Positions 27,652 through 33,848 of a stretch of DNA of 33,848 bases are shown here, piece by piece. The DNA lies in assembly GCA_025060075.1 (NCBI GenBank), contig JANXCZ010000068.1, positions 1 to 33,848 on the forward strand, given 5' to 3'. This stretch comes from Thermodesulfovibrio sp. (lineage in GTDB: Bacteria > Nitrospirota > Thermodesulfovibrionia > Thermodesulfovibrionales > Thermodesulfovibrionaceae). The notes below the pieces were generated by a model. That model was given only the letters and a program-made list of their open reading frames with translations, was not told the DNA's origin and did no database searches. How positions within the stretch are numbered: the stretch's first letter is position 1; the number at the start of each line of letters is the position of its first letter. The position numbers were made by a program, and so were the translations under genes.

Positions 27652-28371
27652 TTATATTCTTGCAATTTCACTTACTGCTCTTTGGGCAAGCTCATCAAAG
27701 TTTCTTGTTGCCCTTTGGATAAACTCAAAGTTTCTTATGGCTTGAATCATTTGAACCATCTCACTTAATGGATTTACATTTGAGTTTTCTATCCAACCTT
27801 GTAAAATCTGGCCTTCTGCCTGCCCTGCTTCTTCTCCATCATAAAGGGATTCTCCCACATGTCTAATATTATTTAGTTTTACAAGCTTTAATCTTCCAAC
27901 AGGATTTCCATCAACTAAGATGTTTCCATCTTTACTAAAATCTACCTTTGTACCATCTACTAATATTGGATTGTTATTTTCATCAAGAACTCTTAATCCT
28001 GCTTGTGTTACAAGATAGTTTTCTTTATCTCTTGTAAAAGAACCCTCTCTGGTATAAAAAATCTTGTCTCCTTTTCTTACTGCAAAGAATCCTTCACCTT
28101 GAATCCCAATATCAAATGGATTATGAGTTTGTCTTAAGCTACCTTGAGATGTATCAATGTATTGACCTCCAAAGTAAGTTTGAGCTCTTGCATCTTGATA
28201 TATAGCATTTGGTTCAGGAGGTCTTCCCGAAAGAAGAGGATAAAGTTTGCTTATAAAACTTTGTCTTTTGTAACCTGTTGTATTAATATTGGCAAGATTG
28301 TTGGAGATAGCTGAAAGCTCATTCTCCCTCATGTTCATTCCAGTCATTGTTATGTAAATTCCCTTGTACAT
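27652..28371 (-). CDS. flgF: Proximal rod protein FlgF
   Basis: FlgF is a rod subunit below FlgG. From ATG at 28371 it has 239 residues beginning MYKGIYITMTGMNMRENELS with ISNNLANINTTGYKRQSF. PFDIGIQGEGFFAVRKGDK and FYTREGSFTRDKENYLVTQ match the family; the C-terminus NSNVNPLSEMVQMIQAIRNF is typical. A longer frame from TTG at 28407 would begin inside the -12 box of a sigma-54 promoter, so the ATG is chosen; AAGGAG lies about nine bases upstream. It is the first gene of the flagellar operon and has its own promoter after the chemotaxis operon. Confidence 0.95.
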   Translation of the reverse strand: MYKGIYITMTGMNMRENELSAISNNLANINTTGYKRQSFISKLYPLLSGRPPEPNAIYQDARAQTYFGGQYIDTSQGSLRQTHNPFDIGIQGEGFFAVRKGDKIFYTREGSFTRDKENYLVTQAGLRVLDENNNPILVDGTKVDFSKDGNILVDGNPVGRLKLVKLNNIRHVGESLYDGEEAGQAEGQILQGWIENSNVNPLSEMVQMIQAIRNFEFIQRATRNFDELAQRAVSEIARI

Positions 28372-28401
28372 CTTCACTTTCTCCTTTTTTATAAAATAAG
28401 A

Positions 28402-28419
28402 AAGCAATGATTATGCCAA
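28402..28419 (-). promoter_or_regulatory. Sigma-54 promoter for the flgF-led flagellar operon
   Basis: The minus strand reads TTGGCAT-N5-TTGCTT, almost identical to the consensus TTGGCAC-N5-TTGCT, with GG and GC exactly 10 bases apart. The predicted start near 28392 gives a leader of about 20 bases including AAGGAG. Rod and hook genes are sigma-54 class II genes in many flagellated bacteria, so the match fits its neighbour. Confidence 0.82.
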
Positions 28420-28470
28420 TAAAAAATTTTTGAATTTCAATGATTTTTTCTGAGTTGAAGCTCTTCTAAG

Positions 28471-28487
28471 TAGGAAAAATCTTCCTA
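28471..28487. repeat. Inverted repeat TAGGAA-N5-TTCCTA, possible activator site
   Basis: A perfect 6-base inverted repeat (28471-28476 and 28482-28487) lies about 80-95 bases upstream of the predicted flgF transcription start. That distance suits an enhancer site for a FleQ- or FlrC-like activator. It could also be the hairpin ending the chemotaxis operon, since it starts 10 bases after the stop of the 60-aa gene, but no U-run follows. Confidence 0.4.
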
Positions 28488-28496
28488 ACTGGAATT

Positions 28497-28679
28497 TTAT
28501 GCTTCTATATCTATTATTTGTTCTTGAGATTTTTTATTTGGTGATGGAGTTTCTTTTTCAGTTTCCTTACTTTTTTTAATCTTTTTTCTAATTTTATACT
28601 TTGCAAAAACAGAACCTTCCTTTATGGGTCTTACTCCTCTGTAAGGAACTAATGGGTCTATTTTTTCCTCTGCTGCCAT
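28497..28679 (-). CDS. Small unrecognised protein at the end of the chemotaxis operon
   Basis: The 60-residue protein is not recognised. Its first part is MAAEEKIDPLVPYRGVRPI, a proline- and tyrosine-containing segment that looks like a conserved short binding motif. The rest is very basic and then acidic, without membrane helix or signal: KYKIRKKIKKSKETEKE and a final EQIIDIEA. It is probably mostly disordered. Its ATG follows the HDOD stop with no gap (TAG then ATG), which implies translational coupling; no strong Shine-Dalgarno is seen. A sigma-54 promoter for flgF follows. Coding status rests on this tight junction and on ordinary codon use. Confidence 0.6.
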   Translation of the reverse strand: MAAEEKIDPLVPYRGVRPIKEGSVFAKYKIRKKIKKSKETEKETPSPNKKSQEQIIDIEA

Positions 28680-29519
28680 CTAACTTAGTAAAAACTCTTT
28701 TTGTTTCTCAAATTTTGTCTTAAATAGTCCAATAAGCTCATTTAAGGTTTCTTCAGTAATTCCAAGAGACTCATGGTCTATCTTAGTGGCAAGAGGCTCT
28801 TTTAAACCAATTCCAAGATTAAGACATATCTGGTCTGCAACTCTTACAATGTTACATATATCAGCAAATGCCTGATCTTCATGTTGTGGATATGGGTAGG
28901 TATGATGATAGGTTATCACCATTTCTAATTTTTCAGGAAGCTTCCATTTTTTTGCAATAAGACTACCTATAACTGTATGATTAAATCCCAGTTTTTCCTC
29001 TTCAATCTCTATTATTGAGCGTCCTTCTTTGTATACTCTTTCATATATTTGATTATATACCTCTGGCATAGAGTTGTTTATAACTGTTTTACCCACATCA
29101 TGAATTAATCCACATACTAAGGCATCATCTGATGTTTCACTATGGGTTACCATAGCAAGTAAACTTGAACAAAGAGCTACTCCCAGACTGTGCTCCCAAA
29201 GTCTTTGTTCAAATATTCCAAAGCGTCTGTGTAAATCTCTTAATGAAGTAGCTATAACAAGGGATTTAAGAGTTTCAAAACCTATAAGGAGTAAAGCCTG
29301 GGGAATATTTTCAATTTTTCTGTCACGACCATAGTAAGGAGAGTTTGCTATTCTTAAAAGTCTTGTGGCAAATCCTTGATCCCGAGAGATTATTTCCTCA
29401 AGAGCCTTTAAAGAAGCGTAGTCATCTTGAATAAGGTTCATAACCTTCATAGCAATAGGCGGTAAAGAGGGAATATCAACTGTTTTAAAAACTATTTTTT
29501 CTATGATTTCTTCTTGCAA
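28680..29519 (-). CDS. HDOD-domain signalling protein
   Basis: A 279-residue protein made essentially of one HDOD domain, a relative of HD phosphohydrolases that usually acts in signalling without proven catalysis. Marks are VDIPSLPPIAMKVMNLIQDD, the central RIANSPYYGRDRKIENIPQA block, IGFETLKSLVIATSL, WEHSLGVAL, and GLIHDVGKTVI with the HD pair retained. LGFNHTVIGSLIAKKWKLPE follows. The start is TTG at 29519 with AGGAG about six bases upstream, 9 bases after cheB. HDOD proteins are frequent in chemotaxis and flagellar operons. Confidence 0.92.
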   Translation of the reverse strand: MQEEIIEKIVFKTVDIPSLPPIAMKVMNLIQDDYASLKALEEIISRDQGFATRLLRIANSPYYGRDRKIENIPQALLLIGFETLKSLVIATSLRDLHRRFGIFEQRLWEHSLGVALCSSLLAMVTHSETSDDALVCGLIHDVGKTVINNSMPEVYNQIYERVYKEGRSIIEIEEEKLGFNHTVIGSLIAKKWKLPEKLEMVITYHHTYPYPQHEDQAFADICNIVRVADQICLNLGIGLKEPLATKIDHESLGITEETLNELIGLFKTKFEKQKEFLLS

Positions 29520-29528
29520 GACTTTCTC

Positions 29529-30584
29529 CTATACAGCGTTTATTATTTCTCCTGCCATTTCCTCAAGAGGAATAACTTTATCAGCTATTCCTGCTTCAAT
29601 AACGGCACGAGGCATACCATATACTACACAACTTTCCTCATTTTGAGCAAATACTCTTCCACCTGTTTCCTTTATTTTTCTGCATCCCTTTGCTCCATCA
29701 TTCCCCATTCCTGTAAGTATAACACCAAGACTTCTTCCTGGATAACACTCTGCCACAGATAGCATTAAAACATCAACACTTGGACGATATATAAACTCTT
29801 CTCTATCTTCTGATATAGAGACAAAGGTTTCAATTCCTCTTCTTTTAATTCTCATATGACCTCTTCCTGGTGCTATGTATACAAATCCTGGTTTTATAAC
29901 TTCACCTTCTTCTGCTTCCTTTACTGAAAGCTGACTTAACTGGTCAAGTCTTTCAGCAAAAGGCTTTGTAAAATTTGGTGGCATATGCTGAGCAATCACA
30001 ACTGGTACAGGAAAGTCTTTTGGAAGTTTTGGAATAATCTCTTGAAGAGCCTTTGGCCCTCCTGTAGATGTGCCTATTGCAACAATGCCAACTTTTCTTT
30101 CTGTTGAAACTCTTGTTTTTGGTATCTCAATCTTAGGAGTCTCAATTTTTGTTTCAAGGTTCCTTATTGGAGGTTTTCTTTTTACAATCCCTCTTTTAGC
30201 AATTGTTTTAATTTTTTCAATTAACATTCCTTTAATTTTGACAATATTAACTGAAAGTTCAGAGAGATTTTTAGGAATAAAATCAACTGCACCAAGTTCA
30301 AGTGCTTCAAGAGTTACTTTTGCTCCTTCAGTCGTGAGAGAACTTACCATGATTACAGGAACAGGATATTTATTCATTATTTCTTTTAATGCAGTTATTC
30401 CATCCATTCTCGGCATCTCTACATCCATTGTTACAATATCTGGTTTAAGGTCTTGTACCATCTGAACTGCCTCAACTCCATCTCTTGCTGTACCTATTAC
30501 TTTTATTTCAGGGTCTTCTTGAAGCATAGCAGTTATAGCTTTTCTCATAAAAGCTGAGTCATCTACAACTAAAACTTTAATCAT
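29529..30584 (-). CDS. cheB: Chemotaxis receptor methylesterase/deamidase CheB
   Basis: CheB removes methyl groups from (and may deamidate) chemoreceptors after phosphorylation by CheA, resetting adaptation. It has 351 residues. The receiver domain (1-120) starts MIKVLVVDDSAFMRKAI, has the phospho-acceptor Asp in PDIVTMDVEMPRMDG, and IPKNLSEL at its end. After a linker, the methylesterase domain (about 160-350) has the catalytic Ser in VAIGTSTGGPKALQEI, His in IAQHMPPNFTKPFAERL and Asp in LTGMGNDGAKGC. The start is ATG at 30584 with AAAGGAG five bases upstream; an in-frame TTG at 30605 would overlap the previous gene. No cheR is in this window. Confidence 0.96.
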   Translation of the reverse strand: MIKVLVVDDSAFMRKAITAMLQEDPEIKVIGTARDGVEAVQMVQDLKPDIVTMDVEMPRMDGITALKEIMNKYPVPVIMVSSLTTEGAKVTLEALELGAVDFIPKNLSELSVNIVKIKGMLIEKIKTIAKRGIVKRKPPIRNLETKIETPKIEIPKTRVSTERKVGIVAIGTSTGGPKALQEIIPKLPKDFPVPVVIAQHMPPNFTKPFAERLDQLSQLSVKEAEEGEVIKPGFVYIAPGRGHMRIKRRGIETFVSISEDREEFIYRPSVDVLMLSVAECYPGRSLGVILTGMGNDGAKGCRKIKETGGRVFAQNEESCVVYGMPRAVIEAGIADKVIPLEEMAGEIINAV

Positions 30585-30594
30585 ATACACTCCT

Positions 30595-31779
30595 TTAAAA
30601 ACCAAACTCTTTTAGTAGTGCATCTACATCTTCTTGTGAGACCTTCTCAACTTCTCTCTTGGCGATTTCTTTTTCCTCAATCTTTAAGCCAAAAGTGGTT
30701 ATTAGACGAAGAAGTTCTACCTCAAGGTCTCCTACAAGAGCAATTACCTTTTTTAGAACTTGTCCAGTTAAATCTTGAAAAGATTGAGTAGTAAGAATCT
30801 CTGTTAAGTCATCTTCAAGAGAGTTTTTAAAATTCCTAAGAAATTCTACACTTTCAGATGGTCCTTGAAGATTTCTTATATGGTTTGCTAAATCATCCAT
30901 TTTTAAAATATATTTTTCAACAATCTCCATTGTTTTATTTGCTGCTTCTTCTGTTTTATCAATAACCATCTGTAGCTGATCAACTGCTCTTGGCATTCTT
31001 TCTATAGCTATTTCTTTTAGTTTTGGATCAAGTGCTTCTTTGAAACTCTTTAAAGATTCGTGTAGTTTTCTTGCCACTTTTCCTACTTCTTTAAATAAAT
31101 CACTTTGGCTTTTTTGAATTATACTGTTTATTATCTTATTGGCTTGTTCGTAGTCTCCATGGGCAACCATATTCATAAAATTTGTTATTTCCTGAATAAG
31201 AACATATCTTGGATCATCTTTGGAAACGCCTTTTTCCTCATAAAACTTTAAAGGATCCACAATTTCTTTGACTGTAACTTCTCCTGCAATTCCACTAACT
31301 TTTTTGACGACCTCAACCTTGTTGCCTTCATCATGAATTTCTACTATTTCATCTTCAAAAAGGCTTTGATCCTCATAAGGAATTAGTTTTTTAGGCTCAA
31401 GCAAAACAAGTAGCCTATCATTAATCCGAGCAACTCCCTCTATCTGGTTTTGTCCATGTTGCATAAATTCCTCTGCAGGTTCAATATCTGTTTCATCTAT
31501 ATTTATGACACCTGTAATATCATCAACCAATGCACCAAATGTTATCTTACCTGATGAAACAACAATTACTTTATTGCCATTGTTTTCCTCTGGAATACCA
31601 AGAATTCTCTTTAGATTTACAATAGGTATTACTCTTCCACGGAGATTTGTAACTCCTTCAACATAATAAGGAACTCCGGGCATTTTTGTAATCTGAGGTA
31701 GTTTAATAATTTCTTGAACCTTAAGTATAGGAACTGTGTATTCATTTTTTTCAAGAATAAAACCAATGTACTGTTTCAT
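30595..31779 (-). CDS. CheW-CheZ fusion: array coupling protein with CheY-P phosphatase
   Basis: This 394-residue protein joins two chemotaxis proteins. Residues about 1-140 are CheW: MKQYIGFILEKNEYTVPILK, then GVPYYVEGVTNLRGRVIPIVNL and the VDDITGVINID strand. A charged linker runs to about 190. Residues about 200-394 are CheZ: DLFKEVGKVARKLHESLKSF, ERMPRAVDQLQMVIDKTEEA, and the active-site helix FQDLTGQVLKKVI. The last holds the catalytic pair Asp336 and Gln340, matching Asp143 and Gln147 of E. coli CheZ. It ends SQEDVDALLKEFGF, the CheY-binding tail. The start is ATG at 31779 with GAGGAG seven bases upstream; a TTG at 31794 is rejected. It is 17 bases after cheA and 10 before cheB. No separate cheW is seen. 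Confidence 0.95.
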   Translation of the reverse strand: MKQYIGFILEKNEYTVPILKVQEIIKLPQITKMPGVPYYVEGVTNLRGRVIPIVNLKRILGIPEENNGNKVIVVSSGKITFGALVDDITGVINIDETDIEPAEEFMQHGQNQIEGVARINDRLLVLLEPKKLIPYEDQSLFEDEIVEIHDEGNKVEVVKKVSGIAGEVTVKEIVDPLKFYEEKGVSKDDPRYVLIQEITNFMNMVAHGDYEQANKIINSIIQKSQSDLFKEVGKVARKLHESLKSFKEALDPKLKEIAIERMPRAVDQLQMVIDKTEEAANKTMEIVEKYILKMDDLANHIRNLQGPSESVEFLRNFKNSLEDDLTEILTTQSFQDLTGQVLKKVIALVGDLEVELLRLITTFGLKIEEKEIAKREVEKVSQEDVDALLKEFGF

Positions 31780-31796
31780 TTTGACACTCCTCAAAT

Positions 31797-33488
31797 TTAT
31801 TTTACAGTTAAAACTTTTCTTGAAAGTATTGCAAGATCAAGAATTAAAACAACTTTACCGTCTCCTGTAATTGTAGCTCCCATTATTCCACACTCTTCAG
31901 AGTCAATTCCATTTATAGTTTTTATAACAATTTCTTCTTGCCCGATTACAGAGTCTACAGAGATACAAAATCTTTTATCTCCTACACCGGCTACAAGAAT
32001 ATATTTTCTTTTATTCTCTGTTGTAGTGGCAGTTCCAAGGATCTCATTAAGTAAGAAAACTGGTAATACTTTGTCTCTTATTGTAAGAACTTTTTGCCCT
32101 GTTATTTCTTTGATTTCATCTATATTTACTCTTAATGTTTCTTCAATCATTGACTGAGGTATGGCATAGGTCTCATCTCCTACTTGAACCATCATAGCCT
32201 GAATTATTGCTAATGTAAGAGGTAAGCTTATTCTAAAGGTTGTTCCCTTATCTTTTTCTGTAAAGATCTCTACATATCCATTAAGTTTTGCTACATTGGA
32301 TTTAACAACATCCATTCCAACTCCTCTGCCACTTAGTTCTGTAGAGACATCCTTTGTAGAGAATCCAGGAAGAAATATTAAATTTATTATTGATTCTTCA
32401 GACATCTTTTCAGCTTCTTCTAAAGTAATAAGTCCCTTTGTGATTGCCTTTGCCTTAACAGCTTCAATATCTATGCCTCTTCCATCATCAGATATATCTA
32501 TAACAATTTGAGTTCCCTTTTGATAAGCATTTATTACAATCTTGCCTTTTGGAGACTTTCCTTTTGAAACTCTCTCATTAGGAAACTCTATTCCATGATC
32601 TATTGAGTTTCTTATTATATGAACAAGGGGGTCTCCAATATGCTCAATGACTGATTTGTCAACCTCGGTATCTTCACCAATAATTTCAAGATCAACTTCT
32701 TTACCAAGTGTTCTTGCAAGGTCTCTTACCATCCTTGGAAACTTTACAAAAACTTTCTGCAGTGGCTGCATTCTCATCTTCATAACTGCAAGTTGTAAAT
32801 CTGAAGTAACTCTGTCAAGAAACGAAGTGGTCTCTACAAGTCCTTCTATGTGTTCATCTCCGCTATATTTTGCCTCAAGTTTACTTACAAGATTAAGTAA
32901 TCTGTTACGGGCAAGAACTATCTCTCCTGCAAGGTCCATTACTTTGTCTATTCTTTCAACATCAACCCTTAGTGTGGCAACTTCTTTTTCTTTTGGAGCT
33001 TGAGTTACAACTTCTTCAGGTTTTGATACTTTAGCTTCAACTTTTTCTACTTCAGCTTTCTCTATTTTTTGTTCAATTTCTTCAGTTTTTTCAGGTTTTA
33101 AAGAGGCTTTCTCAAGAGCCCTGTCAAGTAAATCTAAAACTGGCTGAATATTCTCTTTTTTGTCTTCTTTTAATTTAATATTTAATATTAGAATCCTTAA
33201 TGTATCTACAGCTTTCAAAATAGCATCATTTATCTCTGCAGAAAAAGGTATCTCACCTTCTCTTACTTTTTTTAGAATGGTTTCTGCTTTGTGGGCAACA
33301 TCAACTATATTTTGAAAACCAAGAAATCCAGCAGCTCCCTTTAAGGTATGCATTCCTCTGAATATTTCATTTACAATCTCAGGGTCTTTTTTATGTTCAA
33401 GTTCAACAAAGAGAGGATCAAGTTGTTCAAGTATTTCTTCTGCTTCTATAATAAATTCGTTTATTATCTCATCCATCTCATCAGCCAT
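31797..33488 (-). CDS. cheA: Chemotaxis histidine kinase CheA
   Basis: CheA is the receptor-array kinase that phosphorylates CheY and CheB. It has 563 residues. P1/Hpt is at about 1-105, with phospho-accepting His47 in RGMHTLKGAAGFLGF. A Lys/Glu-rich linker of about 40-60 residues follows with no recognisable P2 domain. P3 (about 175-235) starts LRVDVERIDKVMDLAGEIVL. P4 has the ATP-site boxes HIIRNSIDHGIE, DISDDGRGID, GFSTKDVSTELSGRGVGMDVV and GTTFRISLPLTLAI. P5 is CheW-like (about 430-563, AIPQSMIEETL). AAAGGAGG precedes the ATG, which shares one base with the cheY stop. The missing P2 would mean that CheY is recruited less strongly by the kinase itself. Confidence 0.95.
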   Translation of the reverse strand: MADEMDEIINEFIIEAEEILEQLDPLFVELEHKKDPEIVNEIFRGMHTLKGAAGFLGFQNIVDVAHKAETILKKVREGEIPFSAEINDAILKAVDTLRILILNIKLKEDKKENIQPVLDLLDRALEKASLKPEKTEEIEQKIEKAEVEKVEAKVSKPEEVVTQAPKEKEVATLRVDVERIDKVMDLAGEIVLARNRLLNLVSKLEAKYSGDEHIEGLVETTSFLDRVTSDLQLAVMKMRMQPLQKVFVKFPRMVRDLARTLGKEVDLEIIGEDTEVDKSVIEHIGDPLVHIIRNSIDHGIEFPNERVSKGKSPKGKIVINAYQKGTQIVIDISDDGRGIDIEAVKAKAITKGLITLEEAEKMSEESIINLIFLPGFSTKDVSTELSGRGVGMDVVKSNVAKLNGYVEIFTEKDKGTTFRISLPLTLAIIQAMMVQVGDETYAIPQSMIEETLRVNIDEIKEITGQKVLTIRDKVLPVFLLNEILGTATTTENKRKYILVAGVGDKRFCISVDSVIGQEEIVIKTINGIDSEECGIMGATITGDGKVVLILDLAILSRKVLTVK

Positions 33489-33848
33489 TACTGTCCTCCT
33501 TTAAGAGAGGGTCTTTTCTGAGCAATCTTTTCAAGTTTTTCCTTTAAAACTTCTCCAGTAAAAGGTTTTACTATATAGTTATCCACACCTGCCTTTATTG
33601 CCTCAATAACTTTCTCCTTTTCAGCTTCAGCTGTTACCATTAAAAAGGGTATATCTTTTAGTGTAGGATCATTTCTCACTTGTCTTAAAAGTTCTATTCC
33701 TTCCATCACCGGCATGTTCCAATCTGAGATTATAAGTCCATATTCTGTGCTTCTTAGCTTTCTTAATGCATCTTCTCCGTTTTCTGCTTCATCAATATTT
33801 TCAAATCCAAGTTGTTTAAGAAGATTTTTTATAATTCGGCGCATTGTT
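33488..33848 (-). CDS. cheY: Chemotaxis response regulator CheY (5' end outside window)
   Basis: Single-domain receiver that binds the flagellar switch when phosphorylated. At least 118 C-terminal residues are visible, and the frame stays open to the window edge. The first visible residues, TMRRIIKNLLKQLGF, match the end of the first CheY loop, so about 10-15 residues including the acidic pair are missing. LIISDWNMPVMEG carries the phospho-acceptor Asp, MVTAEAEKEKV the conserved Thr, and IVKPFTGEVL the conserved Lys. An internal ATG at 33844 is only an apparent start. The partner phosphatase is the CheW-CheZ fusion and the kinase is the adjacent CheA. Confidence 0.93.
   Translation of the reverse strand, partial: TMRRIIKNLLKQLGFENIDEAENGEDALRKLRSTEYGLIISDWNMPVMEGIELLRQVRNDPTLKDIPFLMVTAEAEKEKVIEAIKAGVDNYIVKPFTGEVLKEKLEKIAQKRPSLKGGQ

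Noticed and set aside
28372-28407. Upstream TTG start for flgF
   Set aside because: The codon is part of the sigma-54 -12 element, upstream of the predicted transcript start.
33579-33587. Perfect canonical DnaA box TTATCCACA
   Set aside because: It lies inside cheY codons for a conserved segment (VDNYIVKPF), is a single copy and is far from dnaA, so it is a chance match.

Overview
The window reads as a chromosomal segment of an AT-rich, motile, Gram-negative bacterium. The envelope evidence is kdsB (KDO activation for LPS), lnt (lipoprotein acylation) and flagellar P- and L-ring genes (flgI, flgH). A TSUP/TauE-type transporter operon, sigma-54-type promoters, CsrA/FliW and a CheZ-type phosphatase, together with low GC, suggest a Thermodesulfovibrio-like member of the Nitrospirota. 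That assignment is inference from gene content, not a database result.

Region 1 (1-8340, minus strand) is a replication and translation block in transcription order lnt, prfB, a 340-bp AT-rich gap, dnaA, dnaN, gyrB, serS (cut by the window edge). The gap carries seven exact copies of TTTTYAACA, one base from the relaxed DnaA-box consensus, and is the best oriC candidate. prfB is read through a programmed +1 frameshift at codon 26, so the intact gene starts at 6772. recF is not between dnaN and gyrB.

Region 2 (8373-15947) holds kdsB (plus), then a minus-strand operon: universal stress protein, 96-aa exported membrane protein, TSUP transporter and 210-aa membrane-anchored protein. It ends in a strong hairpin, followed by a 364-aa membrane protein. 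The operon leader carries a sigma-54-type promoter and an extended -10 promoter inside an inverted repeat. Divergently, trkA-trkH encode a Trk potassium uptake system.

Region 3 (15981-28371, minus) is a flagellar operon read flgF-flgG-flgA-flgH-flgI-flgJ-flgM-flgN-flgK-flgL-csrA-fliW, followed by a glycosyltransferase-zinc-ribbon-methyltransferase fusion and a Clp-fold serine proteinase. A near-consensus sigma-54 promoter lies directly before flgF. FlgJ is a rod-cap protein fused to an M23 endopeptidase instead of the usual glucosaminidase.

Region 4 (28497-33848, minus) is a chemotaxis operon: cheY (partial), cheA, a cheW-cheZ fusion, cheB, an HDOD gene and a 60-aa unknown. The CheW-CheZ fusion, with both catalytic residues and the C-terminal CheY-binding tail intact, is the most striking protein here. 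With a CheA that appears to lack the P2 domain, it implies that CheY phosphorylation and dephosphorylation are both tied to the receptor array.

No tRNA, rRNA, CRISPR array, insertion sequence or phage gene was seen.
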